A stretch of 64,000 bases of DNA from Cryptomeria japonica (GCF_030272615.1 NC_081407.1:137830897-137894896); one strand, 5' to 3'. Positions 23,750 to 36,103 are shown, numbered from the stretch's first letter. The notes: a model not told the origin generated them from the letters alone. Program-made: numbers and translations.

Positions 23750-24463
23750 TCATAGATCTAATCGCACATGTCCACCTACCAAGTTCGACCACTGTCTAGA
23801 TAGCAACATTCCATAGTTCGCAGGCACTTGTACAACTGTTACATCCATTTTATAAGTAGTGTCTGGACAAGCTGGAAACCTGAACTCAATATCCTTCATG
23901 ATCCCAACCACTGGGACTGACCTATTATCCATTGCATAACATTTTCCATAAGGGGTATCTACCTTCATTCCTAGCTCTTTCATGACATCCTCTGGCATAA
24001 TATTCATTGCTGCTCCTAAGTGTATCATGCAGTTTTTTACCATCTTATTGTTTATAAGCAGTGTTAAATAAAAAGGATCCACTTGTGCGAAGTTTTTGGT
24101 AATGGAAGTTCCTAAATATACCATAGGAGGATCTTCTTTTGATTTTGGATTTTCTTTATTGGCATCATCCACATTTGACATGATTTTCAAAGTCTCGTTC
24201 TTGTAATTTGGAAATTTCATCACTTCAAGCAAAGGCATAGAAATTCTTATGTGAGACAACGCTCGAGACATAAAAGTTCCACAGTTTGAAAGAGGCTTAT
24301 TGATTTGTTTTTTCTCCATAGGCTTGACCAAATTGATAGCATCAATCTCCTTTGTTGCTTCATTTGGATCCTCTTTTCCTTTCTTGTCATTTGCCTCCTT
24401 GTTCACACTTTGTTTTGAGACTTTTGCGAATATTCCTGCAGGCCTCCCCTGTTCAGGATTCAC
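23750..24463 (-). pseudogene. Aspartic protease region of the inner Gypsy element
   Basis: The minus strand contains VDPFYLTLLINNKMVKNCMI followed by HLGAAMNIMPEDVMKELGM. The usual catalytic D-S/T-G-A reads HLGA, so the catalytic Asp has been lost. The rest (GIMKDIEFRFPACPDTTYKM, QVPANYGMLLSRQW) fits a retropepsin that cuts the gag-pol polyprotein. A Lys-rich linker precedes it. Confidence 0.75.
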
Positions 24464-24637
24464 TATTCTATTTCTCAGCTGGTAATTACTCTTGGCCTAG
24501 GCAACAACAACCACTGTGAATGCTCTCTTCTCCTCCTCATTCAAGTTTCTCAAAGAAGGCACTGCTTCCTCTTGAAACAATTTTCTCAAGGTAGGGGTAT
24601 CTTCATCATCATCAGAAAAAACCTATTGTATGCTATA

Positions 24638-26503
24638 CTACTGATGGTTTCTCATCCTTTGCATATCTGATTGTTGCTCTTCCTCAGATGAATCCTCATC
24701 TCTACCCCACATAGGATCTGATGACAAAACATTAATTGTAGGCTCACATTCCTCTTCTTGATACCAATCCTCCGTCAGACCCTGTGCAATCATGCATTGA
24801 TTTTCATCATGGGGAAGATTGCAAACCTCACACCATGGAAAATCTCCCACAAAGTTATTTGCTCTCTTTAGTGGATTTGGAGTTTCTTTACTCGGATTTG
24901 GTTTTATTGGCTTCGCATCTTTCCAGTTGGTGTTATAAGGCATATCATGGAGTCTGGGCCTATTGAAATTCATTTTCTTATTATTTTTGTATGGTGGCTT
25001 TTCATTAAGATTTTGTTTAACTTTTATGTCCTTAAGCATGTCCATGATCTGAGTAAGGTCATGTTTCTTGGGAATCCTAGTATTGTATAACTTTGGATCA
25101 TCTCTTTTAACAATTTTCCCAACAACCTTCCTATTGTTCTCAATAGTAGCAACAATCTTGAATGCTTGTTGTAGAGTATCAGGTCTATGAGACACAATCT
25201 TATAATGGGTTTTGCTTTCAAAAGCACTCAAATAAAAGTTAATCAGAAAAGAATCAATAGGTCTGACATCTTTGGGTATTCTATTTAATACTTTATTAAA
25301 TCTTTTATTAAACTCAGCAACTGATTCATTCTGATTTTTCTTTATACTTGTTAATTCATGGGATGCAAATGAAGGATCATTGTGATCTCCAAATTCTTCC
25401 AAGAACAACGTTACAAACTCATCCCAACTGCCGATACATCCCTCAAGAAGATTCCTATACCATTCCCCTGCATCTTCTGTCAAAGATTGAACAAACAACT
25501 TCATGAATATATCCTCATGAGGAAACTCAAATTTTTCAATGATATTTTTTACATTAACTACATGTTGTTCTGCTGAGTCAGTTCTATTCCCTGAGAATTT
25601 GAGAATTGCTGATCTTAAATCACTAGTGATCTGATTTGGATAACCAACAATGCCAGTGAAATCCAACTATCTATATCTTTCAATGATCATAGGCCGTCTG
25701 TCGACATGATGGTTACCTTGATTGTTCATACTTCCTCTATTGAATTCACCATTGCTGCCATAATTACCATTGTTCCCACTATTTCCACCACCATTATTAT
25801 TGCCATTGTTTCCATTATTACCTTCATTGCCATTATTGTTGTTCCTATCTCCACCATTGCCATTTCCATAGTTGCCTTTGTTACCTCTATTATGTCCATT
25901 ATTTTGACTGCTGCCATACCCATTACCTCCTGTATGGTTACCCCTATTTGTGTTATTCTAGTTCCCATCATTTCCCCCATTTCCGTTCTTTCTTCCATCC
26001 TCATGCCTTTCTTCACTTTGATCCCTATGTACATCCCTCCATCTTCTAATTCGATTTAATAACAAGTTATCATAAGTTACCCAAGGCTGTTCTATTCTTC
26101 TCATATAAGGGGGACTATATTTAGGAATTGCTGGCCTATTTCCTTCACCTTTACTTTTATCTTCAATTTCTTCTGGCCTAGGGCTTTGAATTGTATCTCT
26201 GTTTATTCCTAATTTTTGCAACACCCAATCCGGGTGTCTCTTAAGAGCTTTCACCATCTTGGATTCATCTCCATTTAAATCAGCCATTTTAAGTATGATT
26301 CCATCCAGTTGCTTGTCCTCCTCAGTCAAAATCTCATCATGACTATGTCTATTATCTTTTGTACTTATTTTATAGAAAGGATTTTCCTCCCTATTTTCAG
26401 ATTTGCCAGCAGATGAAGAATCTTCCTCCCTACTAGGAAATCTCTTATATCCTTCAAACACCATGTTTGATTTCTTCTCTTTGTTCCTTTTCTTGGGACT
26501 CAA
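24638..26503 (-). pseudogene. Gag of the inner Gypsy element
   Basis: Starting at 26503 (MSPKKRNKEKKSN), the first 180 residues are charged and polar. About 80 Asn/Gly-rich residues follow (25960-25726). Then comes a capsid-type Retrotrans_gag region: GEWYRNLLEGCIGSWDEFVT, FNKRFNKVLNRIP and YLSAFESKTHYKI. A single zinc-finger-like CEVCNLPHDENQC is at about 24810. Stops at 25942-25944 and 25667-25669 break it. The frame is shared with protease downstream, so gag-pol was one polyprotein. Confidence 0.85.
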
Positions 26504-26762
26504 CTAAACAAAATCTTCTTGTCGCTTGTGCAGAGACCTCCTCCCCTGCATAAATCTTATGGACAAATTCCTAGGGGTTTCTCTTATTTTTTCAACATAC
26601 CAATTATTATTCATGTATTAAAATGTAGAATTGCCACCTCCTAAGAGGAAGTATTACCAACTTAACTGATCTTCTGGGATCTCTCCTCCAGTAGAGTCTG
26701 AAACAAACTACCAAATATTCTGAAAAACTTCATGTGACAACTACCCAACAGAGTTGCCAATC

Positions 26763-29415
26763 TGTTGGTTCCCAAAACCATAGATTGGAAAACCAAAAGA
26801 CTTGCCAAATCCTCAAGTAATCCAATCAGCCTTGGCCAACGGACATGGATGGTCGAAGACCAAATCCCTCTGCACTTTAGGCTCCACTGTACTTAGGTGG
26901 GTGTGCCTCTTCCTCTCAAGCACAAAAGAGGTTATTTATAGTGGATTTAAACCTTTTAGCAAGTTTACCAACTGACAAATTATTGTCTTACAACTATGCT
27001 TTATTATGTGCTTTAATTGAATGCTTTGAAAAGAAATGGTTGTGAATGTATATTGAAAATGAGATTGCTTTCAGGACTTAAATAAAATCTGCATAGATTA
27101 GTTCATATAGGATTTGGGAAGAATGTTTTTCTATAAAGGACCTTGAATACATATAGATCAAAACCTTACAAGATCAATAACAGACCAGTGCCTCTATCCG
27201 GGAATATATATGACACTTTATGGACAAAATATCTTATCAACTCAAGAGACAATTTCTCATCAACTATGAAGGTTCAGTATGCATTACACAAACAATAAGA
27301 ACTCAATCTTTCACTTAATGCAAAGACATGTGATTCACATCATAACAAGTCTATAAACAAATTTATCAAGAGGACAAAGATAAATCATCAACACAAAAAA
27401 GTACACAATATTTGGAAAAAGTGACAGTGAACCTTGTATATTAATCTTCAGGAAATAATTGCATACATAAGCTGCACTTGTAAATACTTTATTACAGATT
27501 GCTTGCACAAAATGATACTTCTTCTTCCTACAGACTTCTCTGATACAAAATGATATTCAATCCCTACAACACTATGTTGTTCTTTTGACACCCCCCTCCC
27601 TTTTACATCCAAAATGACTCCCTCTAAGTATGTGAATTAAAAGACATATATGAAAGGACACACCCTTTCATACAAACGAGAGTTACAGACAGTTTCCCTC
27701 CAAAGGACACACCCTTTGGTTTAATAAAAAATTACAAATGAAAACCCTTAAAATACTAAAAGATGCTTTAATAATGTGTCTTCTATCCTCCGCAGTGATA
27801 AAATTCCTTGGCAAGTATTCATTATCTTCTCATTATTTTCTGCACACAAAAAATGAGCCAATAAATTTCCTTAATTTGAAAATTAAACATACTCCACTTT
27901 AAATTTTGAAAAGTCAATCATCTCTGTATAAATACTTGTTTAAAATAGTCCAAAAAAAACCAAAGTATTTCCCTTCAATATTTTGCAAACATAGCATCCG
28001 TCCATATAAAATAATACCTTACCCTAAAATATATATTCAAGGCATTCATTTAAATATAATTGGATTTTATCTTTAATGCAATTTCAAATAACGTAAAGCA
28101 GAGAATATACTTCCCTTTTATTATATTCAGGAATTTTTCCCTTTGTTGCGCATCCTTTCATGCCATGTATCTTCTTCTGGTTCGTTCAAGGATCACCCTT
28201 TATCTTTTCGGCCAAACTTCCTCATCAGCGAGCTATTTACAGGTCTTATTGATTCTTCAGTTTCATCGATACCCTTTGTTTTTGATGGGCCCGCGTTTGA
28301 TTTCTTTGGTGAGCCTCATGTCGATGAAATTGCCGCTTTCGGTGAGTCTATTTTGAAATCCATCGCAACGTATGTTTGTTCGATAAGCTCAACACCGCCA
28401 GACTATTTCACTTCAACTGTTTGCCTTAACCGCTTGAGTCTACTGCCTACCGCTAGCGGTTAGTCACCAAGTCACGATGAATACACATCAAGCACCTTCC
28501 GATCACGGTATAGTGACCACCATTGGATTGATTCATCCGACTGTCTGATCATCCTTATCTGCTCGACCTTTAACCCTGCCTAAGCGGGTCTCTCTTTTCT
28601 TTGTCTATCCATGTTGTGTGTCACTTTTTGGTTTGCTGATGGATCCACTTTGACTGCCACTAAACCCTATTTGTCTTGCCATTTCATCCGCCACTGGACT
28701 TGGGTTCTTCTTCCGTGCTCCACCATGTGGCACATCTTGACTCGCTTGCAGATTTACTGGGATGACACCTCATCTGCCACCTTGGTAGTCACTATGTCAT
28801 GGGGGATATAGGTCATGCAAATTCATCTTATGGTATAGCAATGACCGTTGATCCACTTTGAACTTGTGTGCTTGTTAATCTCCTCTTTTTTCTGCACGTG
28901 CTTAGTCGCCAAGTCACGGGTTTAAACAATCGTGCATCTCTATCTTGCGACATAGCAACAACTATCAGATCCTCTGCGATCATCATCCGATCAATCAAAC
29001 TTGCTTGATCTTTATCCTCCATCCTGGCCAGTTTATTGTAAAATTTTGGTTTCCTCAGGATACGTGCACGCATGGGGTCCACCGGCTTTAGCCTTCTTCA
29101 CGTCAAAAGCCTTTTGTCTTTCGACAGTTATCATACGGGCCGCTTTGGACTTAAACGTTAAACGAGCTTATCCTACAAACAATGTGGGATAAAGGCTTTC
29201 CCTCTGCTAGCGCAACACACTTGAAAGTTTCCAAAGCCTTTTCCACCGTTCTATATGCGCAGGTTTGGGAGTCTTGGCGATGCTAGTTAATCTTTGGACA
29301 ACTCCATTTTCTTTAGTATGCTCCTGCATATAAAACACTCGTAGTAAATGCTCGAATGATAAGAAAAAGGGCGTCTATTATAGCACAAATTATTTTGTAA
29401 AAATATGTGCTAACA
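26763..29415 (-). repeat. 5' LTR of the inner Gypsy element (2653 bp)
   Basis: Bounds are TGTTGGTTCCC and GTGCTAACA, followed by the target duplicate caaca. Just inside, minus-strand TTGGCAACTCTGTTGGG (about 26759-26743) is the likely primer site; I cannot name the tRNA. Confidence 0.95.
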
Positions 29416-30631
29416 CAACATACAACGTATATATCGAAAAACATCATAATAGTAACGAAACTAAACATGAGTTTTACAACAACGAGATATTCTTTGTTTA
29501 TTGATTTTAACATACCAAGGTTTGCATTTTTCAAACGATCTTTGACTAATTCTTAAATTCATTAACACAGATTCATCACTAATTTTTTTAAGGATTTCAG
29601 TTTGAGTCATGTCAAGAAGATGTTTTGGATGAGGATCATGGATTTTTGATCCCACCCTTAACTTTAAAACATCTCTGGCATTTGAGGAAACTCTAGTGTT
29701 ATCATTACAAAATTTTGCAATTAATTGTTTAGTTTCATCATTTAATTTCATGTCCGACCTTTGAAGTCTACCACTAAAAATCCAACAATGGTTTAGTGGA
29801 TCAATTTCAATTGTGTCTCTTCTTTTGGCCGCTCTTGACAAGGTTCTATGATGTAAGTTTAAATAGCCACTTATATCACTTAACATTCTTTTACTAACAA
29901 TTGTTTTGTCAACTATAGCAATTTTTATAACTCTACGTGCTGCATTCTTATCTTTAGATCGACTTGTTTTTCCGATAGAATCGATAGCACTGACAACAAT
30001 AGATACAACTTGCTTATATGATTCATCTTTTCTTTTTGGTTTTGCATAAATACCTTTTTTTCATGACTTTACACATTTTTAACATTTTTATTAATTGTAG
30101 CATTAATTGACATTGGAATCCTAACTTTTTATTATAGAAAAATTGTTTATATAATCTGTTCGCATGTGTTCTGATTTGTCTCCAAGAAACTAACCCATTA
30201 AGATTATTTAGCACATTGCTATCAATAGTAAACAAATTGCATTCATTTTCTTTCAGAGAGGGTGGTGTAATATTTTCAATTTTTATTTCTTTTCATATTG
30301 GTGTATTAAATTTATATCCATCTTCATTTAAATCAGCAATTTGATTGGCATCATAGTCTTGGGGATTTAAAAACATACCAGGATTTGCATCGACATGAAC
30401 ATTTGCATCAACAGTCATACCCGTGTTTGGTTCTAGATTTCTTGTGTCTATCATGATCTCTTCAATGGTCTCATCTACAATAGGCACTGCACTAGATGCT
30501 TCAGTGTTATTCAATTGCCATTGTTGTGATCTTCGATCTCTTTGGCATTTTGTCTCCTTCTCTCTTTGTGCTTGAATTTCGTCCATTGTCATTGTCTTCC
30601 TTTGTTTCTTTTGACGTTGCTAAGAACCCAT

Positions 30632-31730
30632 CTTTACAAACTCCTCTTCAAAAAATAATATTTGTTTTTACCGAGTCCTTTTGAAATTTGTGTAAAAAGG
30701 ATTAAAAAGTACTACCAAATGTCGTAAAAAATGTTTGTTAGTACGGATTCCAATGATAGTGTGGTAAATTGATGAAATCTGTCCTTTTTTTGATAGTAAT
30801 GGTTATTTAGGAATGGGCAAATGGGGGCCCATTCCTAAATCCAATGGTTTAAAAAAGGAACGGGCCCCCGTTTTCATGTGGAAGTTGATTACACAACCCG
30901 CCACTTGCCTCAGGATTAGGTCTAGGATAGGCCTGGGATGGCCACACCTGAAACATGGATCTGCAAATTCAAATCTCCATGAACGAAAGCACAAATATGA
31001 ACGTCTGAAATAGTTTACATGCATGTAATTAGAGAATTTTTATACGAAATTAAAACCCATTTCAGATTAAACTATCTAGATTCTAAATATGTAAATTTAT
31101 TTAAAAAGTGATTATTTTAACCATTTTTCATTTCATTTATACTAAATCGGGTCTAGAAACTTGAAATATTAACTAATTTTGTTAATTTAATAACTTTTTT
31201 ATTTTTAATGAATTTTGAAATTTTTTTATGTCATCAATCTACACAAAATTCTTTTCTATTTAAAAAAAATAAAAATAAAAAAAGTTAAGTTTCCGTCAAA
31301 TTATGTGGGTCGTACACGTCAAAATTTTAAAAATATAATTACGGTCATTAAAAAGTTAATTAAAAAAATATATTAAAAAAAATACAGAAAAATATGCTCG
31401 TCAATCTTCAGTGTGTTACAAACCATTTCCCAAAACGGTTTGAGAAAATAATTTTAATTGTGTCAAAAAGTGTGGGTCATACACATGCATTGTATGGTCT
31501 TGAAACAAGCATTTTTAAAACATAATTTTGAGAACTACATTCAAAAAGTTATTTTTTATTATGTGGGTATTAAAATAAATTACATATTTGGAAAGTACAC
31601 TCAGAGGGATAGCTTTTATATTATTGAATTTTTCCAAGATTCAATCTCCAAGTGTTTCAAAATTTAAGCTCAAATGAGACAAAATCTGAAAATTAGGGAA
31701 AACACTTCCACTTTTTGGCCAAAAAGTGGA
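30632..31730. other. Right flank of the DNA transposon, non-coding
   Basis: GGGGGCCC-type palindromes lie at 30815-30876, likely the right-end motif. Beyond it DNA to 31730 is AT-rich and unexplained. It ends with a perfect 24-base palindrome (31707-31730), just where outer-Gypsy coding sequence resumes. Confidence 0.5.
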
Positions 31731-32813
31731 CTCAGCTTCTTGCACTGACCCTAGAATTTCTGTTCCCAATCCATGTTGTGTTCCGTTATTGATGCCTTCT
31801 CCTGGACTGATATTTAGGTGATGTATAATAAGATCTGGATCTAACCCTAGAATGTCTGCTTATGACCAAGCAAAATTGATTTGCCATCTTTTGAAGGGTT
31901 CCAAATATTGTTGCATTTTGTGTTCTGATAGAGAGATGGCTGGATGGAGATCAATTGTGCCAATGGTAACTGCCTCTGTTGGTTCTATCAGGATAGATGA
32001 TCTCTCTTGATATTATTCACGAAAGGTGTCAAATCTCCCATCTTCCAGCGCCTCGAGGAGGTTTTCACCGTTAGATGCATCCTTTCTTTTTACTTTTTTG
32101 TGGTCTAATGTTGCTAATAAATGGTTTTCAGTAGTAGACTTGATATTATTTTCTTTATTTTCACTTTTGTGACTAGGAGATTTGGCACCCACACGACTCA
32201 AAGATACATTAGCGAAATCCCTGGTGAAAGTTGTTGTGGGTTTGATTGCATTAAGATATAAGGATATGGCATGGTCATTAGGAAATGTATCAATGGTGGT
32301 ATGTCTTTCATTTTCCCAGTCCATAAGTTCAGGATGGATTAAGGGTAAAGGATCCTCATGTTGAATTGTTTCAAAGATATTAGGGGTCATGATAGAGATG
32401 TCAGAGATTTCAATATGTATTTCCATGTCTAGAATGATTCTCTCATCAGAATGACCTCTCACAAGTAACTCCTGATCGTCCTCGAGTAAGTCCAAGTCAA
32501 CCGAATGTGATCCTAATTCAAGTGGGATAGTTCCTAATGTTTGCCCTGCATACACATGAACTACATCAACATATACATCTTCTTCTTCCCTTTCAATTTC
32601 AAGTTGCTCTTGTTTGTTATCATATTCATATTTTTGTTGCTTAGAAGATTTGTCCTCATGTAGAGTAATTTGTCCATACCATAAGCCTGATTTGTCTGTA
32701 GCCTGCTGAGTATGAGGTTGTATAGGTTCTGAGATACCTTCTTTTCTTTGTCTATAGCACATCTTTTTCTTTTGTTTCCTCTGATAATGTCCCAACATTG
32801 ATAAATACTCCAT
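31731..32813 (-). pseudogene. Protease-RT linker and first RT residues of the outer Gypsy element
   Basis: The minus strand encodes a 266-residue acidic segment (32813-32013, ending LEALEDGRFDTFRE). It then passes through QYLEPFKRWQINFAWS, a stop, ADILGLDPDLIIHHLNISPG, the conserved lead-in to Ty3/Gypsy RT. Homology ends at about 31735, before the first RT catalytic motif. RT itself is missing from the window. Confidence 0.65.
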
Positions 32814-33096
32814 GAAATATTGGAAGATTTTTCACAATGGGTTGTTGTTTAGAGTTTGATGGTTTTTCATAAGACTTAGGAGAAAGTGGTATTCATGATA
32901 GTGAATATTCTCCACTCCCTAGATCTCTTAGCTGCATTTATTTCTCCATGATTGACAAAATTGAGGCAAATTATTTTTCCTTGGATTGTTTGCTTGAAGA
33001 TGATGCCTCTCTGTTATGTGGAACAATAACCTCTGGGGCCGGTTTCAGATTACTACATCACTGTAATGGATTTGAGTATGTTGATATCGTGATTTC

Positions 33097-34607
33097 CTAC
33101 CCATTGTATGGAAACTTCAGAAACTGATGATATGTTGATGGAATAACTTGTATGTCCCGTATTGATGGTCTTCCCAAGAGTATGTTGTATGGTAAGTCCA
33201 AGTCTAGAACTTGGCATGCTATGTCTTTCTGTAAAGGTCCAACTCTGATGGGTAATACCACAACCCCTTTAGAGGAACACTCTTCTTCATCATATGCTTT
33301 GAGTGTGATATTTTTCTGGGTATCAACTACATCTTCAAAATAACCTAGAGCACAAACAAGACTCAATGAGAAAATGTTTAAGACAACTCCCCCATCTCTT
33401 AGGACATGTTTAACGAGCGTTCTATGAATGAGGACTTCAATTTGCAAGGGAGCGTTATGGGGATGTTGCAAGGAATCAATGCTTGGATATGAAGGAGATG
33501 GGCTTTGAATATGATCCTTTGAAATAGGTTTGATGGTAATAATGGATATCCCTTGGGGAACTTCATCCTTGGGTGCATTGTTTGTTGAGGATGCTATGGA
33601 AGGTTCTTGCAAGTTTTCAAGAGATGTAGGTGTAGACACCTAAAATTGTCCTATCTTTATTTATTTAATTAATTCATTTATCCTCTTCTAGCCTTATTTC
33701 TCATTTAAATAAATACTTTTATTTATTTAAATTATCCTTTTTCTAAATTAAATAAATACTTTAATTTATTTAATTGATCCCACTTCCTCTATTAATTAAA
33801 TAAATCTGTATTTATTTAATTAATTCATTAACCTTTTCTACCCATGACACATGTCATTCATCTCTTAATTCCTACACTACCTACCCTCTCATTATTTTCT
33901 TATTTCTTCTACCTACCCTCTAATCCTAGCCGACCATTTATCTTTTACACCTCTTAATCTTATCCCTCCATTTCTTATAGTGTCTTCTATATAAGGAGAT
34001 GATTCCTTCATTATCAACCCCTCTCTCAATCCTTCAATCATTCTAGCATTCAAACTTTCATATGCGATCAAACTATCAACCACATTTCCATTCTTTGTTG
34101 AGCTCTTGTGCACGCATAAAATCTGAGAGAAAATATATCAAGCAAGATCAATAGAGATAGGAAGAATGGAGATCCAAACCCTATTGGGCATGTGATGGTA
34201 TAATCTTTGTGATTTCATTTGATTTGAATTGTCTTAGGTAATATTCATATGTTATGGTGGATCTTTGTTGTTGTTAGGCTAGGGTTTCATGGTTGAATTC
34301 ATTTAGTCTTTCAATATTTCCATTATCCACTTTCACCATAAATAGTAGGAATAGATGCCTTTGGAGAGTCAATTTGCTTATGGGGGTATGAGCCATTGTT
34401 AGACATAGGTGCACGATTTTGATATGCCTCAGAAAAATCCCTTAGGGATCTCTTTAAGAGTTGCATAAAAGTGCCACCTTTCTTTGGAGATGTATTTGAA
34501 TCCTTGTGAGGTTTTGACATAGTTGACTTTTGATTTTGGACTTGTTTGATTTCTCTGATATGTTGACCTGTTATGTCTTCTTCTTGTATTTTTCTTTGGT
34601 ATGCCAT
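33097..34607 (-). pseudogene. Gag C-terminus and protease of the outer Gypsy element, split by a solo LTR
   Basis: The part at 34607-34350 (SKPHKDSNTSPKKGGTFMQL, KRSLRDFSEAYQNRA) is joined to 33625-33097. Removing the 714-bp LTR and one gtagg copy (719 bases) restores the frame through SIPTSLENLQEPSIAS. The protease region contains LIHRTLVKHVLRDGGVVLNI (the catalytic motif reads DGGV) and LPYNILLGRPSIRDIQVIPS, typical of retropepsin-like domains in plant Gypsy elements. Confidence 0.75.
33631..34344 (+). repeat. Solo LTR (714 bp) inserted in the outer Gypsy gag-protease frame
   Basis: It starts TGTAGACACCTAAAATTGTC. Target duplication gtagg lies on both sides (33626-33630, 34345-34349). A TATA box CTATATAAGG at about 33987 gives the plus orientation. 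The last bases ATAAATA show a changed CA end. No internal region or partner LTR is in the window, so it arose by LTR-LTR recombination, by inference. Confidence 0.8.
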
Positions 34608-36098
34608 GTTTCTATGATCTTCAGTTATTTAAAATGTTTCTATTTCCATTTCTACGATCTTTCATCTCTGTGCTATAGTTAAAATGAGCATACACTTGTG
34701 TTGAATATTGTGCAAGGATTCAATTGTCTAGAAGGTGTTTCGATAAGTGACCAACTGTCAACATAGATATGATAGAGTGATATGAAACGAAAATATAGTT
34801 CAAGTATTTGAAAGTTTGCAAGTTTTTCGATCTCAGTTTGGAGTGTAATGATGATGATTTTAATAAGACCAACTCCAATAGGAACGATATATCCTACTAT
34901 GTGGGAGAAGGTTATCCTGACCAACGCTGTAGTTTCATGATAGAGGATGATAGATCTTGATGAGAAACTATGTTTTGAGTGATCAATTTATCAAAGAAGG
35001 TGGTAATGCACTTTGAGATGTTATATCTTGAACTTGTTGAAGGTAAATACTTGAAAATCTTGGGGTGTCTAGTTCTAGAATCCTATTTGACAGAAGATAA
35101 CTTGACCAAGCGAACCAAGCAGATAACCTAAGCACATAATGATAGATATTAGGTGTTTATGCTCACTGTAAATTGACCAAGCAAACATGATAGATCTGAA
35201 AAAGACATGCAAGAAGATAGCTCTGGACTAACATAAACATAAATCCGTATGACAACTTATACAGTCCCAAATGACAATTTAGACAGATCCATATGATAAA
35301 CTACAAATCTTGCACGATAAAGACCTAAACTCATACGACACTTCCCACCAAACCAGACGACAACCAATAACAAATAAGTCTTTTCTAATCTGACTCGTAT
35401 GACAATTCCCACAAAACCAGACGATAAACTAGCTTTCTCGTACGACAAACTAGAAAGTTCGTATGATTGAGGATAGAGAAGAGACAAAAATTTGACTTTG
35501 ACAGGTTTTTGACCAAAACTGTTTGATGTTTTGATTCTGTTTTCCAATTTTAGATGTCCGAGTTTCTGTTTTAGGGATGAAAACACATCAAACACGTGAT
35601 ATGATAAGTGACCTCAAGCACAACATGCTAAATCTCGAGGAATTTGGCTGAGAGAGAAAACCTTTTCTTGCAAACTTAGGTACACACCCAATAGCTAATC
35701 AGAATATGGCCGCTGAGTCTCACGCAATGGATTCTCCGTATTATCTGACTCCAAATGCTAATGGGGGCATGATATGACAAGTGTCTTGGGAGAGTTACTA
35801 TCTCTCTTGCACAAAGATTATACCCCTTTCGAAGGTGAACCAGCTAGCTTCTATGTCAGGGTTCGTAGTAAGGATTTCTATTTGGAATTACCCCTTGCAG
35901 TCGTGCAAGCGCGATTGAGGCTTATATCTGAACAAGGTACCAAAACAAGAAGTAGTCACACAAGTGTGATTTAGACTGCGAGGCCCTACTAAATGTTCGA
36001 TATGAGAGATCTCAAAATAGAAGACTCAAATAATCCCATCCTCAGAGACTTTAATCCCGAGAGGCCTATTTTTTAGAGTGAGTTGGAAAGCTTAGGTC
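34608..36098 (-). other. Leader/gag 5' region of the outer Gypsy element, degenerate
   Basis: No intact ORF is convincing. A patch at 35220-35470 is rich in CGTATGACAA-like words. Similar words (CTCGTACAAG, ACTCGTATG) recur at 38110-38205, supporting one continuous leader interrupted by the LTR at 36104. Confidence 0.4.
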
Positions 36099-36103
36099 TA
36101 GCT

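Larger units (their letters stand above)
17268..29415 (-). mobile_element. Complete Ty3/Gypsy retrotransposon (12.1 kb) with 2.65 kb LTRs
   Basis: LTRs 17268-19920 and 26763-29415 are both 2653 bp and bounded by TGTTGG...CTAACA. The 5-bp target duplication caaca flanks it (17263-17267, 29416-29420). Pol reads on the minus strand in the order gag, protease, RNase H, RT, RT-linked RNase H, integrase, mostly in one frame from 26503 to 20072, with many stops. I count about ten mismatches in the first 165 LTR bases. It is a dead copy inserted in the transposase gene. An RNase H domain before RT is unusual. Confidence 0.95.
15440..30631 (-). pseudogene. Transposase-like gene of the DNA transposon, split by a 12 kb Gypsy insertion
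   Basis: The N-terminus starts at ATG 30631 (MGS, TAG, then QRQKKQRKT). It runs through a DRRSQQWQL-type basic part, WRQIRTHANRLYKQFF, and a segment at 29886-29416. The frame then continues across the Gypsy element (removed unit 12,153 bases, divisible by 3) at 17267 with MLHGNDLVQDCGVYVPPETI. A Cys-rich patch follows (CIYGLCNLCGN), then ARWLDGQFLICKNTFPVGTI, VSVVDFAENYTLKPQEETQS, IWSDKCTGHFKN and a C-terminus IIHYSHLVVATNIK...RYRGRPANK. An intron with GT/AG ends is likely at about 15830-15945. Acidic residues in VDFAENY and IWSD could belong to a DDE-type active site; this is inference. Stops and a 23-bp duplication kill it. I cannot assign a superfamily. Confidence 0.65.
4030..30880 (-). 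mobile_element. Candidate DNA transposon with two convergent genes, split by two retroelements
   Basis: Both sides carry the same GGGGGCCC/CGTTTT palindromic motif (4030-4265 and 30815-30876), absent elsewhere in the window. They flank a plus-strand spliced gene and a minus-strand transposase-like gene that meet tail to tail near 14.2-15.4 kb. Without the two inserted retroelements the unit is about 8 kb. Strand is given for the transposase gene. Exact ends, terminal inverted repeats and target duplication are not established; the right end could lie as far as about 31730, where outer-Gypsy coding homology resumes. Superfamily is unassigned. Confidence 0.55.

Noticed and set aside
25706-26059. 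Plus-strand hydrophobic ORF rich in Ile/Val/Thr
   Set aside because: It is the antisense of the Asn/Gly-rich gag segment; its composition is a strand artefact.
20153-26503. Functional Gypsy element
   Set aside because: Stops in every domain, loss of the protease catalytic Asp and an integrase zinc Cys; it could move only if helped.
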